Source: Achromobacter sp. Bel (GTDB lineage Bacteria; Pseudomonadota; Gammaproteobacteria; Burkholderiales; Burkholderiaceae_B). Taken from it: a DNA stretch of 41,519 nt. Under the pieces are notes generated by a model. That model had not been told where the DNA came from. It was given only the letters and a program-made list of their open reading frames with translations, and did not search any database. Each line of letters begins with the position of its first letter. The stretch's first letter is position 1. Position numbers and translations under genes: made by a program. Below, one piece after another: positions 1 to 7,638 of the stretch. The DNA lies in contig NZ_JABBJN010000052.1 of assembly GCF_012928505.1 (NCBI RefSeq), forward strand, positions 1 to 41,519, read 5' to 3'.

Positions 1-439
1 GGGCAGGCGTGCTGGCGACGGTGCCGCTTTCGCGGCCGGTGGCGTCCAGCGCCATCATCGAAGGCTGTCCTTCGATGGAGACGGCTTGCAGGCCGCGCGC
101 CGTGCTGGGCACGACGGCGGTCCACGCCATGCGCGCGAAATTGTTGACCGGCACGCTGTAGCTGGCGCGGTCGCCGGCCAGCTTGGCCAGGCTACGCACG
201 ATCTGGCCGTCCTGGCTGCGCCATTGCAGCACGAGCTCTGGCGGCGCTTCCCAGTTGGCGCGCGCGCTGCCTTCGTTGAAGTACACGGCTTCGATGGTGA
301 CGGTTTCGCCGGGGGCCGCGGACGGCCGGTCCAGGCGGTACGACACGCCAGCGGCGGCGGAACCCGCGGCACCCAAGGCGAGGGCGCCGGCAAGGGTGCG
401 CAGGGCAAGGGGGAAGCGAGTGTGACGGCGTCGGGACAT
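1..439 (-). CDS. Exported protein, N-terminal part (candidate outer-membrane phospholipase A), cut by window edge
   Basis: This minus-strand frame opens at ATG 439 and runs off the start of the window, giving about 146 codons with no stop. The protein begins with a basic stretch (MSRRRHTR) and a hydrophobic Ala/Leu-rich segment to about residue 30, ending in an Ala-x-Ala type cleavage region, so it should be exported by Sec. The mature part reads like a beta-sandwich lead domain (SYRLDRPSAAPGETVTIEAV, later VPVNNFARMAW and RGLQAVSIEG). I recall this type of lead domain in front of the beta-barrel of phospholipase A proteins of Bordetella relatives, but the catalytic barrel would lie outside the window. 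The exported nature is fairly sure; the phospholipase identity is a guess. Confidence 0.6.
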   Translation of the reverse strand, partial: MSRRRHTRFPLALRTLAGALALGAAGSAAAGVSYRLDRPSAAPGETVTIEAVYFNEGSARANWEAPPELVLQWRSQDGQIVRSLAKLAGDRASYSVPVNNFARMAWTAVVPSTARGLQAVSIEGQPSMMALDATGRESGTVASTPA

Positions 440-581
440 GGCGTGCGATGGTTTTTTTTGTGACGAGGCAATGTAGCATCGCACGCCGCAACTGTTTGTA
501 AGGCAGGCTTATCGGATGTAGGGCATGTAATAAACAGGTGTTACTCAGGATGTCGGCATGCCCGCCGGGCGGTCTGATGCA

Positions 582-621
582 ACAAGGCCCCGCGCATTGT
601 CGACAATGCGCGGGGCCTTGT
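582..621. terminator. Perfect 40-bp palindrome, likely transcription terminator
   Basis: Positions 582-621 read the same on both strands, centred between 601 and 602, with a GGCCCCGCGCATTGT-type arm. The transcript would fold into a hairpin of up to 18 bp closed by a TCGA loop. It lies 20 bp past the stop of the aldehyde dehydrogenase gene and about 140 bp before the next minus-strand gene, where a terminator is expected. The following T-run on the minus strand is poor, so its efficiency is uncertain. Confidence 0.6.
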
Positions 622-640
622 ATTTCAAGCCTTGCGAGGC

Positions 641-2143
641 TTATTCGCCGAACTTGATGCCCTGCGCCAGCGGCAGGTTGCGCGAATAGTTGATGGTGTT
701 GGTCGCGCGGCGCATGTAGTTGCGCCAAGCATCCGAACCGGATTCGCGGCCGCCGCCGGTTTCTTTTTCGCCACCAAAGGCGCCGCCGATTTCGGCGCCG
801 GACGTACCGATGTTGACGTTGGCGATGCCGCAGTCGGAACCCGAGGCCGACAGGAAGGTCTCGGCTTCCCGCAGGTCATTGGTGAAGATCGCCGACGACA
901 GGCCTTGCGGCACACCGTTCTGCAACGCCAGTGCATCGCCGAATTCCTGGTAGCGCATCACGTACAGGATGGGCGCGAAGGTCTCGTGGCAGACCACGTC
1001 GGTCTGGCCGGGCATTTCGGCGATGGCCGGGCGCACGTACCAGGCGTTGGGGTATTCGTCCGCCAGCACGCGTTCGCCGCCGGTGACCTTGCCGCCTTGT
1101 TCGCGGGCGGCCTTCAGGGCATCCTGCATGGCGTCGAACGACACGCGGTCGATCAGCGGGCCGACCAGGTTGCCGCTGTCCAGCGGGTTGCCGATGGTGG
1201 CGCTGGCGTAGGCCTTGTGCAGGCGCTGGACCAGCGCGTCGGCCACGCTTTCGTGCACGATCAGGCGGCGCGTAGTGGTGCAGCGCTGGCCGGCCGTGCC
1301 GATGGCGCCGAACACGATGCCGCGCGCGGCCATGTCCAGATCGGCGGTGGGGCCGACGATGATGGCGTTGTTGCCGCCCAGTTCCAGCAGCACGCGGCCA
1401 AAGCGTTGCGCCACGCGCGGGCCCACCTGGCGGCCCATGCGGGTCGATCCCGTGGCGGACACCAATGCCACCGTATGCGAATCCACCAGCGCTTCGCCGA
1501 CTTCACGGTCGCCGATCAGGACTTCGGACAGGCCGGCGGGCGCATCACCGAAACGCTGCATGGCCTGTGCGAAGAGGGCTTGGCAGGCCAGGGCGGTCAA
1601 CGGCGTCTTCTCGGACGGCTTCCAGACCACGGCGTTGCCGCAGACGATGGCCAGCGCCGCGTTCCACGACCACACGGCCACGGGGAAGTTGAAGGCGCTG
1701 ATGACGCCGATGACCCCTAGCGGATGCCACGTTTCCATCATGCGGTGGCCGGGGCGCTCGGACGCGATGGTCAGGCCGTACAACTGGCGCGACAGGCCGA
1801 CGGCGAAGTCGCAGATGTCGATCATTTCCTGCACTTCGCCTTCGCCTTCGGCCACGATCTTGCCGGCTTCCAGGCTGACCAGACGGCCTAGCGCGGTCTT
1901 GTTCTCGCGCAGCGTTTCACCCAGCAGGCGGATCAATTCCCCCCGGCGCGGCGCCGGTACGTCGCGCCAAGCCAGGCTGGCCTGGCGGGCGCGGGTGATG
2001 GCCGAATGGGCCTGCGCCACGGTGTGTTCATGCACCTGGGCCAGTTCGGCGCCGTCGATCGGGCTGCGTGCGGTCAGCGTGCCGCCGGTAAGCGCGGCCG
2101 CGTTCAGGCCGAGCGCGCGCAGGATGTCTTGGGGGGTGTCCAT
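641..2143 (-). CDS. amaB: ALDH7-family aldehyde dehydrogenase (piperidine-6-carboxylate / aminoadipate semialdehyde dehydrogenase)
   Basis: A 500-residue NAD(P)-dependent aldehyde dehydrogenase. Visible family marks are FNFP at 151-154, KPSEKT at 175-180, ELGGNNAI with the general base Glu254, and the nucleophile Cys288 in GQRCTTTRR. The GNN and RCTTTRR variants are typical of the antiquitin group (ALDH7), whose members oxidise alpha-aminoadipic semialdehyde, the open form of piperideine-6-carboxylate, to alpha-aminoadipate in lysine and pipecolate degradation. The start ATG at 2143 has an AAGGA ribosome site 7 nt upstream. It is transcribed away from an amino-acid ABC importer and an FAD oxidase that could supply the semialdehyde, as in the amaA/amaB pair of Pseudomonas. 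Family assignment is strong; the substrate follows from family and context. Confidence 0.88.
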   Translation of the reverse strand: MDTPQDILRALGLNAAALTGGTLTARSPIDGAELAQVHEHTVAQAHSAITRARQASLAWRDVPAPRRGELIRLLGETLRENKTALGRLVSLEAGKIVAEGEGEVQEMIDICDFAVGLSRQLYGLTIASERPGHRMMETWHPLGVIGVISAFNFPVAVWSWNAALAIVCGNAVVWKPSEKTPLTALACQALFAQAMQRFGDAPAGLSEVLIGDREVGEALVDSHTVALVSATGSTRMGRQVGPRVAQRFGRVLLELGGNNAIIVGPTADLDMAARGIVFGAIGTAGQRCTTTRRLIVHESVADALVQRLHKAYASATIGNPLDSGNLVGPLIDRVSFDAMQDALKAAREQGGKVTGGERVLADEYPNAWYVRPAIAEMPGQTDVVCHETFAPILYVMRYQEFGDALALQNGVPQGLSSAIFTNDLREAETFLSASGSDCGIANVNIGTSGAEIGGAFGGEKETGGGRESGSDAWRNYMRRATNTINYSRNLPLAQGIKFGE

Positions 2144-2338
2144 GCCGGTTCCTTGGATTGCCAGCGAAGCCGATGTCTTCGCTTAAGGGTTATGCCTATG
2201 TGGCGATTCGGGAAAAAAATTTACTATACGAAACTCCAGTGTGAATTGCGAAACTTTTTTTTCTTAACCGGCTTAAGCGCCGCTTCCCTCCCGAGGCGGC
2301 CCCGGGGCCGGCTCGGAAACCTCTTTCGGGGTACATCA
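2144..2338. promoter_or_regulatory. Divergent control region between amaB and the ABC importer
   Basis: This 195-bp region is much more AT-rich than its surroundings. It holds two CGAAACT copies at 2229-2235 and 2249-2255, 20 bp apart, so on the same face of the helix. It also holds an inverted repeat CTTAA-N5-TTAAG at 2263-2277, and the heptamer GCTTAAG occurs at 2181 and 2271. A GC-rich near-palindrome (2291-2316, one mismatched pair) precedes the importer start. These are plausible operator elements for the XRE-cupin regulator encoded at 6764, but no binding is shown by the sequence alone. Confidence 0.45.
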
Positions 2339-3088
2339 GTGGCAGACGCTTTACTTGATGTCCAAGCAGTCACCAAGACCTTCCAGCGCGACGGCCAGCC
2401 GCCGCATCGGGCGCTCGACGGGGTCGATTGCCAGCTGAACCGGGGCGAGGTCATGGTGGTGGTCGGACCGTCCGGCTCGGGCAAGAGCACCTTGCTGCGC
2501 ACGCTGAACGGCCTGGAAAGCATCGACAGCGGCACGATCCGCGTGGACGGCGTGTCGCTGACGGACCCCGCCACCGACGTCAACCGCTGGCGCACGGAAG
2601 TCGGCATGGTCTTCCAGCACTTCAACCTGTTCCAACACCGTACTGCGCTGGACAATGTCGCGCTACCCCAACGGGTCGTCCGCGGCCGTAGCCGCGCCGA
2701 CGCCGAACGCTATGCCCGCGACCTGTTGGGCCGCGTGGGGATGGGTGATTTCGGCGAACGCTACCCCAGCCAATTGTCCGGCGGCCAGCAGCAGCGGGTG
2801 GCGATCGCCCGCGCGCTGGCCATGGATCCCAAATTGATGCTGTTCGACGAAGCCACGTCCGCGCTGGACCCGGAAACCGTCGGCGGCATCCTGGAATTGA
2901 TGCGCGGACTGGCCCGGGACGGCATGACGATGGCGGTCGTGACCCACGAGATGGGCTTCGCGCGCGACGTCGGCGACCGGGCCTTGTTCATGGATGCGGG
3001 GCGCATTGTGGAAATGGGCACGCCCGACGAGGTGTTCTGCCACCCGAAGGAGGCGCGCACCCGCGCCTTTCTGGAAAAGATTTTGTAG
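2339..3088 (+). CDS. Amino-acid ABC transporter ATP-binding protein (HisP/GlnQ type)
   Basis: A cytoplasmic ATPase of about 249 residues that powers a polar amino-acid importer. Walker A is GPSGSGKST at 43-51, the signature is LSGGQ at 146-150, Walker B is LMLFDE at 166-171, and the switch His follows in [11 protein letters not shown] place the start at GTG 2339 because upstream in-frame sequence crosses the AT-rich control region and GC hairpin and has no family likeness, and this start gives the usual length. The ribosome site is weak. The loop after Walker B reads DEATSALD rather than the usual DEPTSALD. It leads a run with a binding protein and two permeases, then the FAD oxidase, so the substrate is probably the oxidase's amino or imino acid. 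Confidence 0.88.
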   Translation: MADALLDVQAVTKTFQRDGQPPHRALDGVDCQLNRGEVMVVVGPSGSGKSTLLRTLNGLESIDSGTIRVDGVSLTDPATDVNRWRTEVGMVFQHFNLFQHRTALDNVALPQRVVRGRSRADAERYARDLLGRVGMGDFGERYPSQLSGGQQQRVAIARALAMDPKLMLFDEATSALDPETVGGILELMRGLARDGMTMAVVTHEMGFARDVGDRALFMDAGRIVEMGTPDEVFCHPKEARTRAFLEKIL

Positions 3089-3193
3089 TCCAAGCAGGCC
3101 GGTCCGGCTAATCCGGGCGCTGCCGGCCCTGCGGCAACACGACGTGCTTTGCCCGGAATGACAAGGTTTCATCCACCTCTAGGGGATATTGAA

Positions 3194-3985
3194 ATGCTGA
3201 AAATCAAGCAATGGCTGGGCGTGGCCGGCGTCGCCCTGGCGGCCGCCACCGTGGCGCTGCCCGCGCAAGCCGACGAACTGGGCGACATCATCAAGCGCGG
3301 CGAACTGCGGGTGGCGGTACAGACCTCCGGTCCGCTGATGAGCTTCATGGACAAGACGGGCAAGCGCACGGGCCTGGCGGTGGAAGTGGCCAAGCGCATG
3401 GCCGACGACCTGGGCGTGAAGCTGGTCCTGCAAGACTACGAATGGAAGGGCCTGTTGCCGGCGCTGCTGTCGGGCAAGGCCGACATGGTGGCCGCCGACA
3501 TGACGCCCACGCCGCAACGCGCGGCCCAGGTGCTGTTCTCGGCGCCGATGTTCTACGCCGAAACCGTGGCGGTCGTGCCCAAGGATTCGCCGTACAAGTC
3601 GTACGAGGAACTGGACAAGGCGGGCGTGAACGTCGGCGTGCTGGGCGCCAGTACCTACGCCGAAGTGGGCAAGAAGATGCTGCCCAAGGCCACCATGAAA
3701 GAGTTCTCGGGCGGCAGCGCCCCGGTCGGCCAGGCCCTGTCCAGCGGCCGCCTGGACGCCGGCATCATGTCCATGTCCACCGCCAACCAGTTCCTGGTCG
3801 ACTTCGGCAACCTCCGCGTGCTGGATGGCGTGATGGTGCGCGAGCCGCTGGCCTTCGCCGTCGGCCCGAACGCCTTCCGCTTGAAGTTCTGGCTGGACAA
3901 CTGGCAAACGCTGAAGACCGCCGACAACACGCTGCCCGAGCAGGTGAAGTACTGGTATTCCACCGACTGGAAGAAAGACCATTAA
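3194..3985 (+). CDS. Periplasmic amino-acid-binding protein of ABC importer
   Basis: A solute-binding protein of the polar amino-acid family (SBP_bac_3), 263 residues from ATG 3194, which has AGGGGA 8 nt upstream. An upstream in-frame ATG at 3149 would push the signal peptide inward and is unlikely. Residues 1-22 (MLKIKQWLGVAGVALAAATV...) form a Sec signal ending at ALPAQA before DELGDI. The mature start, with IIKRGELRVAVQTSGPLMSF and the later KRTGLAVEVAKRMA, is characteristic of the family. It should capture the substrate in the periplasm and deliver it to the permeases encoded next. The ligand is not evident from sequence; the neighbouring AmaA- and AmaB-like enzymes suggest pipecolate or a lysine-related compound. 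Confidence 0.85.
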   Translation: MLKIKQWLGVAGVALAAATVALPAQADELGDIIKRGELRVAVQTSGPLMSFMDKTGKRTGLAVEVAKRMADDLGVKLVLQDYEWKGLLPALLSGKADMVAADMTPTPQRAAQVLFSAPMFYAETVAVVPKDSPYKSYEELDKAGVNVGVLGASTYAEVGKKMLPKATMKEFSGGSAPVGQALSSGRLDAGIMSMSTANQFLVDFGNLRVLDGVMVREPLAFAVGPNAFRLKFWLDNWQTLKTADNTLPEQVKYWYSTDWKKDH

Positions 3986-4056
3986 TCACTCGGGCCTGCG
4001 CAAGGCTCCTTAGTATCAACAGGCTCTAGCACCGCTACAGGGAGACCGGACCGCCC

Positions 4057-4749
4057 ATGGACTGGCTGATCGATTACTACAACTGGCGCATCGTCAGCCA
4101 GTACACGGGCCAATTCGCCACCGGCCTGGCCAACACACTGATCGCCGCGGGCGCAAGCCTGGTGCTGTCGGTGTTGGCCGGCGTGCCGCTGGCGCTTCTG
4201 CACATGTCGTCCAAAGCCGCTATCTGGCGTCCCGTGGCCGCTTACGTGCAGTTCATCCGGTCCACGCCTTTGCTGGTCCAGATCTACCTGGTCTATTACG
4301 CCGTGCCCATGCTGATCCCGGGGGCGAAGGGCTGGAGCGAGATGGTGCTGGGCATCCTGGCGATGACCCTGCACCACGCCGCCTACATGAGCGAGATCAT
4401 CCGCGTAGGCATCGAATCCGTCCCGCGCGGCCAGATCGAAGGCGCCAAGGCGTGCGGCATGAATTATCAGCAGCGGTTGCGCTATGTGGTGCTGCCGCAG
4501 GCCTTCGTCAATACGCTGCCGCCCCTGCTGGGTCAGACCGCCGTGCTGATCAAGGACACCTCGCTGCTGTCGTTGATCACGGTGTTTGAACTGGTCGCGG
4601 CCGGCGTGCAGATGAACAGCGACCGCATCGTGCCCAACGAGAGCTTCCTGACCATCGCTGCGGGCTACCTGCTGATCTACGGCGTCATGCTGTTGTTGTC
4701 CCGGGGCGTCAGCCTCTGGCTGGCAGGTCCGGCCTGGAACGCGAGGTAA
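4057..4749 (+). CDS. Amino-acid ABC transporter permease
   Basis: An inner-membrane permease of 230 residues, the HisM/HisQ type. The sequence alternates hydrophobic helices and carries the RSTPLLVQIYLVYY segment typical of this family. The cytoplasmic coupling loop is EGAKACGMNYQQRLRYVVLP, where the ATPase docks. It should pair with the next gene, which starts only 2 nt after this stop, so the two are almost certainly co-translated. A GGGAGA ribosome site lies upstream of ATG 4057. The substrate is set by the binding protein encoded before it. Confidence 0.87.
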   Translation: MDWLIDYYNWRIVSQYTGQFATGLANTLIAAGASLVLSVLAGVPLALLHMSSKAAIWRPVAAYVQFIRSTPLLVQIYLVYYAVPMLIPGAKGWSEMVLGILAMTLHHAAYMSEIIRVGIESVPRGQIEGAKACGMNYQQRLRYVVLPQAFVNTLPPLLGQTAVLIKDTSLLSLITVFELVAAGVQMNSDRIVPNESFLTIAAGYLLIYGVMLLLSRGVSLWLAGPAWNAR

Positions 4750-4751
4750 GC

Positions 4752-5441
4752 ATGCTGGATTCCTATCTTTCCACCGCCGGCGTCGTGTTGCCCTTCCTGC
4801 TGAAGGGCTTCTGGGAAACGCTGAAGATCTCGTTCGTGGCCATCATCGCGGGGTCGCTGCTGGGTTTCGTGATTGGCGTGATCCGCAGCTACCGCATCCG
4901 CGGCATCCACCAACTGCTGGGCCTGTACATCCACGTCCTGCGCGGCACGCCGTTCCTGGTGCAGCTCTACATCTTCTACTTCGTGCTGCCCAGCTCCGGC
5001 ATCGAACTGCTGCATTGGGATTCCGGCACCGCGGCCTTCGTGTCGCTGTCGGTGTACACGTCCTGCTATGTGGCGGAAATCGTCATGGGCGCCATCCAGT
5101 CCGTGCCGCGCGGCCAGACCGAAGGCGCCATGACCCTGGGTCTGCGCCCCCTGCAGATACTGCGGCTGGTCATCCTGCCGCAAGCCATGCGCCTGATCGT
5201 GCAGCCGATGAGCGGCGTCTACGTCATGCTGATCAAAAGCACCGCCATCCTGTCGGTGGTCGGCATCACGGAACTGACCCGGCAAGGCGAAGTGTTCATC
5301 ATCACCTTTCCGGCCAAGTCGCTGTTTATCTACGGCATGATTGCCGCCATCTATTTCATCTATTGCTACCCGTTGCTGCGCCTGGCCAACTGGCTTGAAA
5401 AGCGCCTGACGGGTGGTTTGCAGGGCGCAAGCCTGCACTGA
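4752..5441 (+). CDS. Amino-acid ABC transporter permease
   Basis: The second inner-membrane permease of the importer, 229 residues. It has the family segment RGTPFLVQLYIFYFVLP and the coupling loop EGAMTLGLRPLQILRLVILP. It starts 2 nt after the stop of the first permease, so the pair forms a heterodimeric channel in one transcription unit. The FAD oxidase follows with 16 nt between stop and ATG, which ties import of the substrate to its oxidation. Confidence 0.87.
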   Translation: MLDSYLSTAGVVLPFLLKGFWETLKISFVAIIAGSLLGFVIGVIRSYRIRGIHQLLGLYIHVLRGTPFLVQLYIFYFVLPSSGIELLHWDSGTAAFVSLSVYTSCYVAEIVMGAIQSVPRGQTEGAMTLGLRPLQILRLVILPQAMRLIVQPMSGVYVMLIKSTAILSVVGITELTRQGEVFIITFPAKSLFIYGMIAAIYFIYCYPLLRLANWLEKRLTGGLQGASLH

Positions 5442-5457
5442 CACGGACCCCACCGGC

Positions 5458-6750
5458 ATGGCCTCCGAGTACATCGACACCTATTACAAGCGCACGCTGT
5501 CAGACACCGCGACCTACTATCCGCCGCTGGCGGGCGCGTCCAGCACGGACGTCTGCGTGATCGGTGGCGGCCTGGCCGGGCTGTCCACCGCCCTGGAACT
5601 GGCCCGCCGTGGGTGCAACGTCACCTTGCTGGAAGGCAAGCGCATCGCATGGGGGGCGTCAGGGCGCAACGGGGGATCGGTCTCGCCGGCGTTTTCGGCC
5701 GGCGCCGACGCCATCAAGAAGCACGTCAGCGAAGACCACTACCGGCAGCTGTACCGGCTGTCCATGGAAGGCGTGGAAATCATCCGCGACAATATCCGCA
5801 GCCTGGCCATCGCCGATGCGCACAAGGTCGACGGACGTCTGCGCGTGGTGCGCTACGAAGCCACCGATGCGCTGAACCAGTGGTGCGACGCGCAGCGTCG
5901 CGACTTCGGCCGCGACGTGCGCTTCCTGACCCGCAATCAGGTGCGCGAACGCCTGGTGTCGGATGTCTACCACCAGGGCGTCGAAGACCCCGCCTCGTTC
6001 CACTTCCATCCGTTGAACTATGCCCGGGCCCTGGCCCGCGAATGCACGCGGCTGGGCGTGCGCATCCACGAAGATTCCGCCGTCACCGCCGCCACGCTGA
6101 ACGGCGGGGTCAAACATCTGCGGACTGCGCAGGGGCAGGTCGACGCCCGCACTGTCGTGCTGGCTACCGGCGGCTACACGGGCGACGTCGTGCCGGCGCT
6201 GCGCCGCGCCATGTTGCCCATCGCCACCTACATCATGCTGACCGAACCCTTGGGCGACCGCGTGCGGGAAGCCATCCGCAGCACGGCGGCGATCGGCGAC
6301 GACCGCCGCGCCGGCAACTATTACCGTGTCCTGGATGGCGGCCGCATCGGCTGGGGCAGTAGAATCACCACCCGTGTCGACGACCCGCCCGATCTGGCCG
6401 AGTCCCTGCGCCGCGAATTGCTGTCCGTCTACCCCCAATTGCAGGGGCTGCGCGTCGAGACCGCATGGTCGGGGCGCATGGCCTACGCCCGGCACCTGAT
6501 GCCGCAGATCGGCCTGCTGGCGCCAGACGTCTGGTATTGCACGGCGTTTGGCGGGCATGGCATGAATACCACCTCAATCGGCGGGCGTGTCGTCGCGGAA
6601 GGGATCACGGGCGACACCCAGCGCTACAAGCTATTCCAACCTTTCGGGCTGGCATGGAACGGCGGGGGGCTGGGCACGGCGGCGGTTCAACTGACCTATT
6701 GGTCTTACCAGGCGCGCGATTGGTGGCGGGAGCGCACGACGCGGGCATGA
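5458..6750 (+). CDS. amaA: FAD-dependent amine oxidoreductase, PuuB/AmaA-like (candidate L-pipecolate oxidase)
   Basis: A 430-residue flavoprotein of the D-amino-acid oxidase fold (DAO). The dinucleotide motif VIGGGLAGLS lies near residues 34-43, followed by the family marker WGASGRNGG. A C-terminal segment WYCTAFGGHGMNTTSIGGR closes the FAD site. Overall pattern and length match gamma-glutamylputrescine oxidase PuuB and the Pseudomonas pipecolate oxidase AmaA. I chose ATG 5458 because the earlier in-frame ATG at 5413 lies inside the permease gene. The ALDH7 partner encoded divergently would accept the piperideine-6-carboxylate made by a pipecolate oxidase, so I favour the AmaA role. A polyamine or other secondary amine is the main alternative. 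Fold is sure, substrate is inferred. Confidence 0.75.
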   Translation: MASEYIDTYYKRTLSDTATYYPPLAGASSTDVCVIGGGLAGLSTALELARRGCNVTLLEGKRIAWGASGRNGGSVSPAFSAGADAIKKHVSEDHYRQLYRLSMEGVEIIRDNIRSLAIADAHKVDGRLRVVRYEATDALNQWCDAQRRDFGRDVRFLTRNQVRERLVSDVYHQGVEDPASFHFHPLNYARALARECTRLGVRIHEDSAVTAATLNGGVKHLRTAQGQVDARTVVLATGGYTGDVVPALRRAMLPIATYIMLTEPLGDRVREAIRSTAAIGDDRRAGNYYRVLDGGRIGWGSRITTRVDDPPDLAESLRRELLSVYPQLQGLRVETAWSGRMAYARHLMPQIGLLAPDVWYCTAFGGHGMNTTSIGGRVVAEGITGDTQRYKLFQPFGLAWNGGGLGTAAVQLTYWSYQARDWWRERTTRA

Positions 6751-6763
6751 CAAGGTACACAGG

Positions 6764-7348
6764 ATGCAAGGCAACAAACAGAGCGCATTGGCACAACGGC
6801 TGCGAGCCCTGCGCCAGGCGCGCGATTGGACACTGAAGCAGGCGGCGGCGGCCACCGGCGTCGCCGCGTCCACGCTGTCCAAGATCGAAAACAGCCTGCT
6901 GTCGCCTACCTATGACAACCTGATCAAGATCGCCGCGGGCCTGGACCTGGACGTGGCCGAACTCTTCACTGCGTCCGACGCCCACATGGGTACCGGCCGC
7001 CGCAGCCTCAGCCGCCAGGGCGAGGGGCGCCAATACGAAACGCCGTATTACGACCACCGGCTGCTTTGCACCGCGCTGTCGCACAAGCGCATGATGCCGT
7101 TCCACACCCGCGTCAAAGCGCGCGCCTTCGACGAATTCCAGGACTGGAGCCGCCACGGCGGCGAAGAATTCGTCTATGTGCTGGAAGGCGAGGTGCAGCT
7201 GTACACCGAGTTCTACGAACCGGCCCGGCTGAAGGCGGGCGAGAGCTTCTATATAGACAGCCGCATGGGGCACCGGGTGATCAGCCTGAGCGAAGACGAC
7301 GCGATCGTGCTCTGGGTGTCCACGCACGCGGATATCGAAGAAGAGTAG
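6764..7348 (+). CDS. XRE-family transcriptional regulator with C-terminal cupin
   Basis: A 194-residue regulator. Residues about 9-62 form an XRE helix-turn-helix (LAQRLRALRQARDWTLKQAA, then STLSKIENSLLSPTYDNLIK). The C-terminal half, about 118-188, is a cupin barrel (GGEEFVYVLEGEVQLY, GESFYIDSRMGHRV) that probably senses a small ligand. PuuR-type regulators of this design control amine and amino-acid catabolism. It lies 13 nt downstream of the FAD oxidase and so probably belongs to the importer operon, giving feedback control. The likely targets are its own operon and the divergent amaB gene; the repeated elements at 2229-2277 are candidate operators. Confidence 0.85.
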   Translation: MQGNKQSALAQRLRALRQARDWTLKQAAAATGVAASTLSKIENSLLSPTYDNLIKIAAGLDLDVAELFTASDAHMGTGRRSLSRQGEGRQYETPYYDHRLLCTALSHKRMMPFHTRVKARAFDEFQDWSRHGGEEFVYVLEGEVQLYTEFYEPARLKAGESFYIDSRMGHRVISLSEDDAIVLWVSTHADIEEE

Positions 7349-7386
7349 GGCAGGCCTGCGCTCGCCCACCTTTTCCCGCAACAAGG

Positions 7387-7392
7387 TAAAAT
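7387..7392 (+). promoter_or_regulatory. Candidate -10 box of the tRNA-Arg gene
   Basis: TAAAAT at 7387-7392 lies about 40 bp before the tRNA and is followed by a GC-rich stretch, the discriminator pattern usual for stable-RNA promoters. No good -35 box is visible at the right distance. A 6-bp hairpin (CCCGGA-CATCT-TCCGGG, 7399-7415) lies between it and the tRNA. Confidence 0.35.
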
Positions 7393-7430
7393 GCGGCGCC
7401 CGGACATCTTCCGGGACGTCAACAAACTGC

Positions 7431-7507
7431 GCGGCAGTAGCTCAGCTGGATAGAGCACGGGCCTTCTAAGCCCGGGGTCGGGGGTTCGAGCCCCTCCTGC
7501 CGCGCCA
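7431..7507 (+). tRNA. tRNA-Arg (anticodon TCT)
   Basis: A complete 77-nt tRNA. The acceptor stem GCGGCAG (7431-7437) pairs with CTGCCGC (7497-7503), then discriminator G and encoded CCA (7505-7507). The anticodon stem CGGGC/GCCCG encloses the loop CTTCTAA with anticodon TCT at 7465-7467, and the T arm is GGGGG-TTCGAGC-CCCTC. It reads AGA, which should be a rare codon in such GC-rich DNA. No integrase or duplicated 3' end is nearby, so it is not a visible integration site. Confidence 0.97.
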
Positions 7508-7638
7508 GAATCTCTAGCAAATACAGGGCGTTACGGGCGACGCAGGTTCGCGAACAGGCTAATTATTAATAGAAATGCCTGCATTAGAACTTCACTCCGT
7601 CGCCGTAGCCCCTTTCACCAGTCGCCTGTCGTCGTCCG

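Noticed and set aside
632..1720. 362-codon plus-strand frame opposite amaB
   Set aside because: It is a shadow of the ALDH gene; AmaB has all ALDH motifs.
7431..7638. Integrative element at the tRNA-Arg 3' end
   Set aside because: No integrase and no second copy of the tRNA 3' end in the window.
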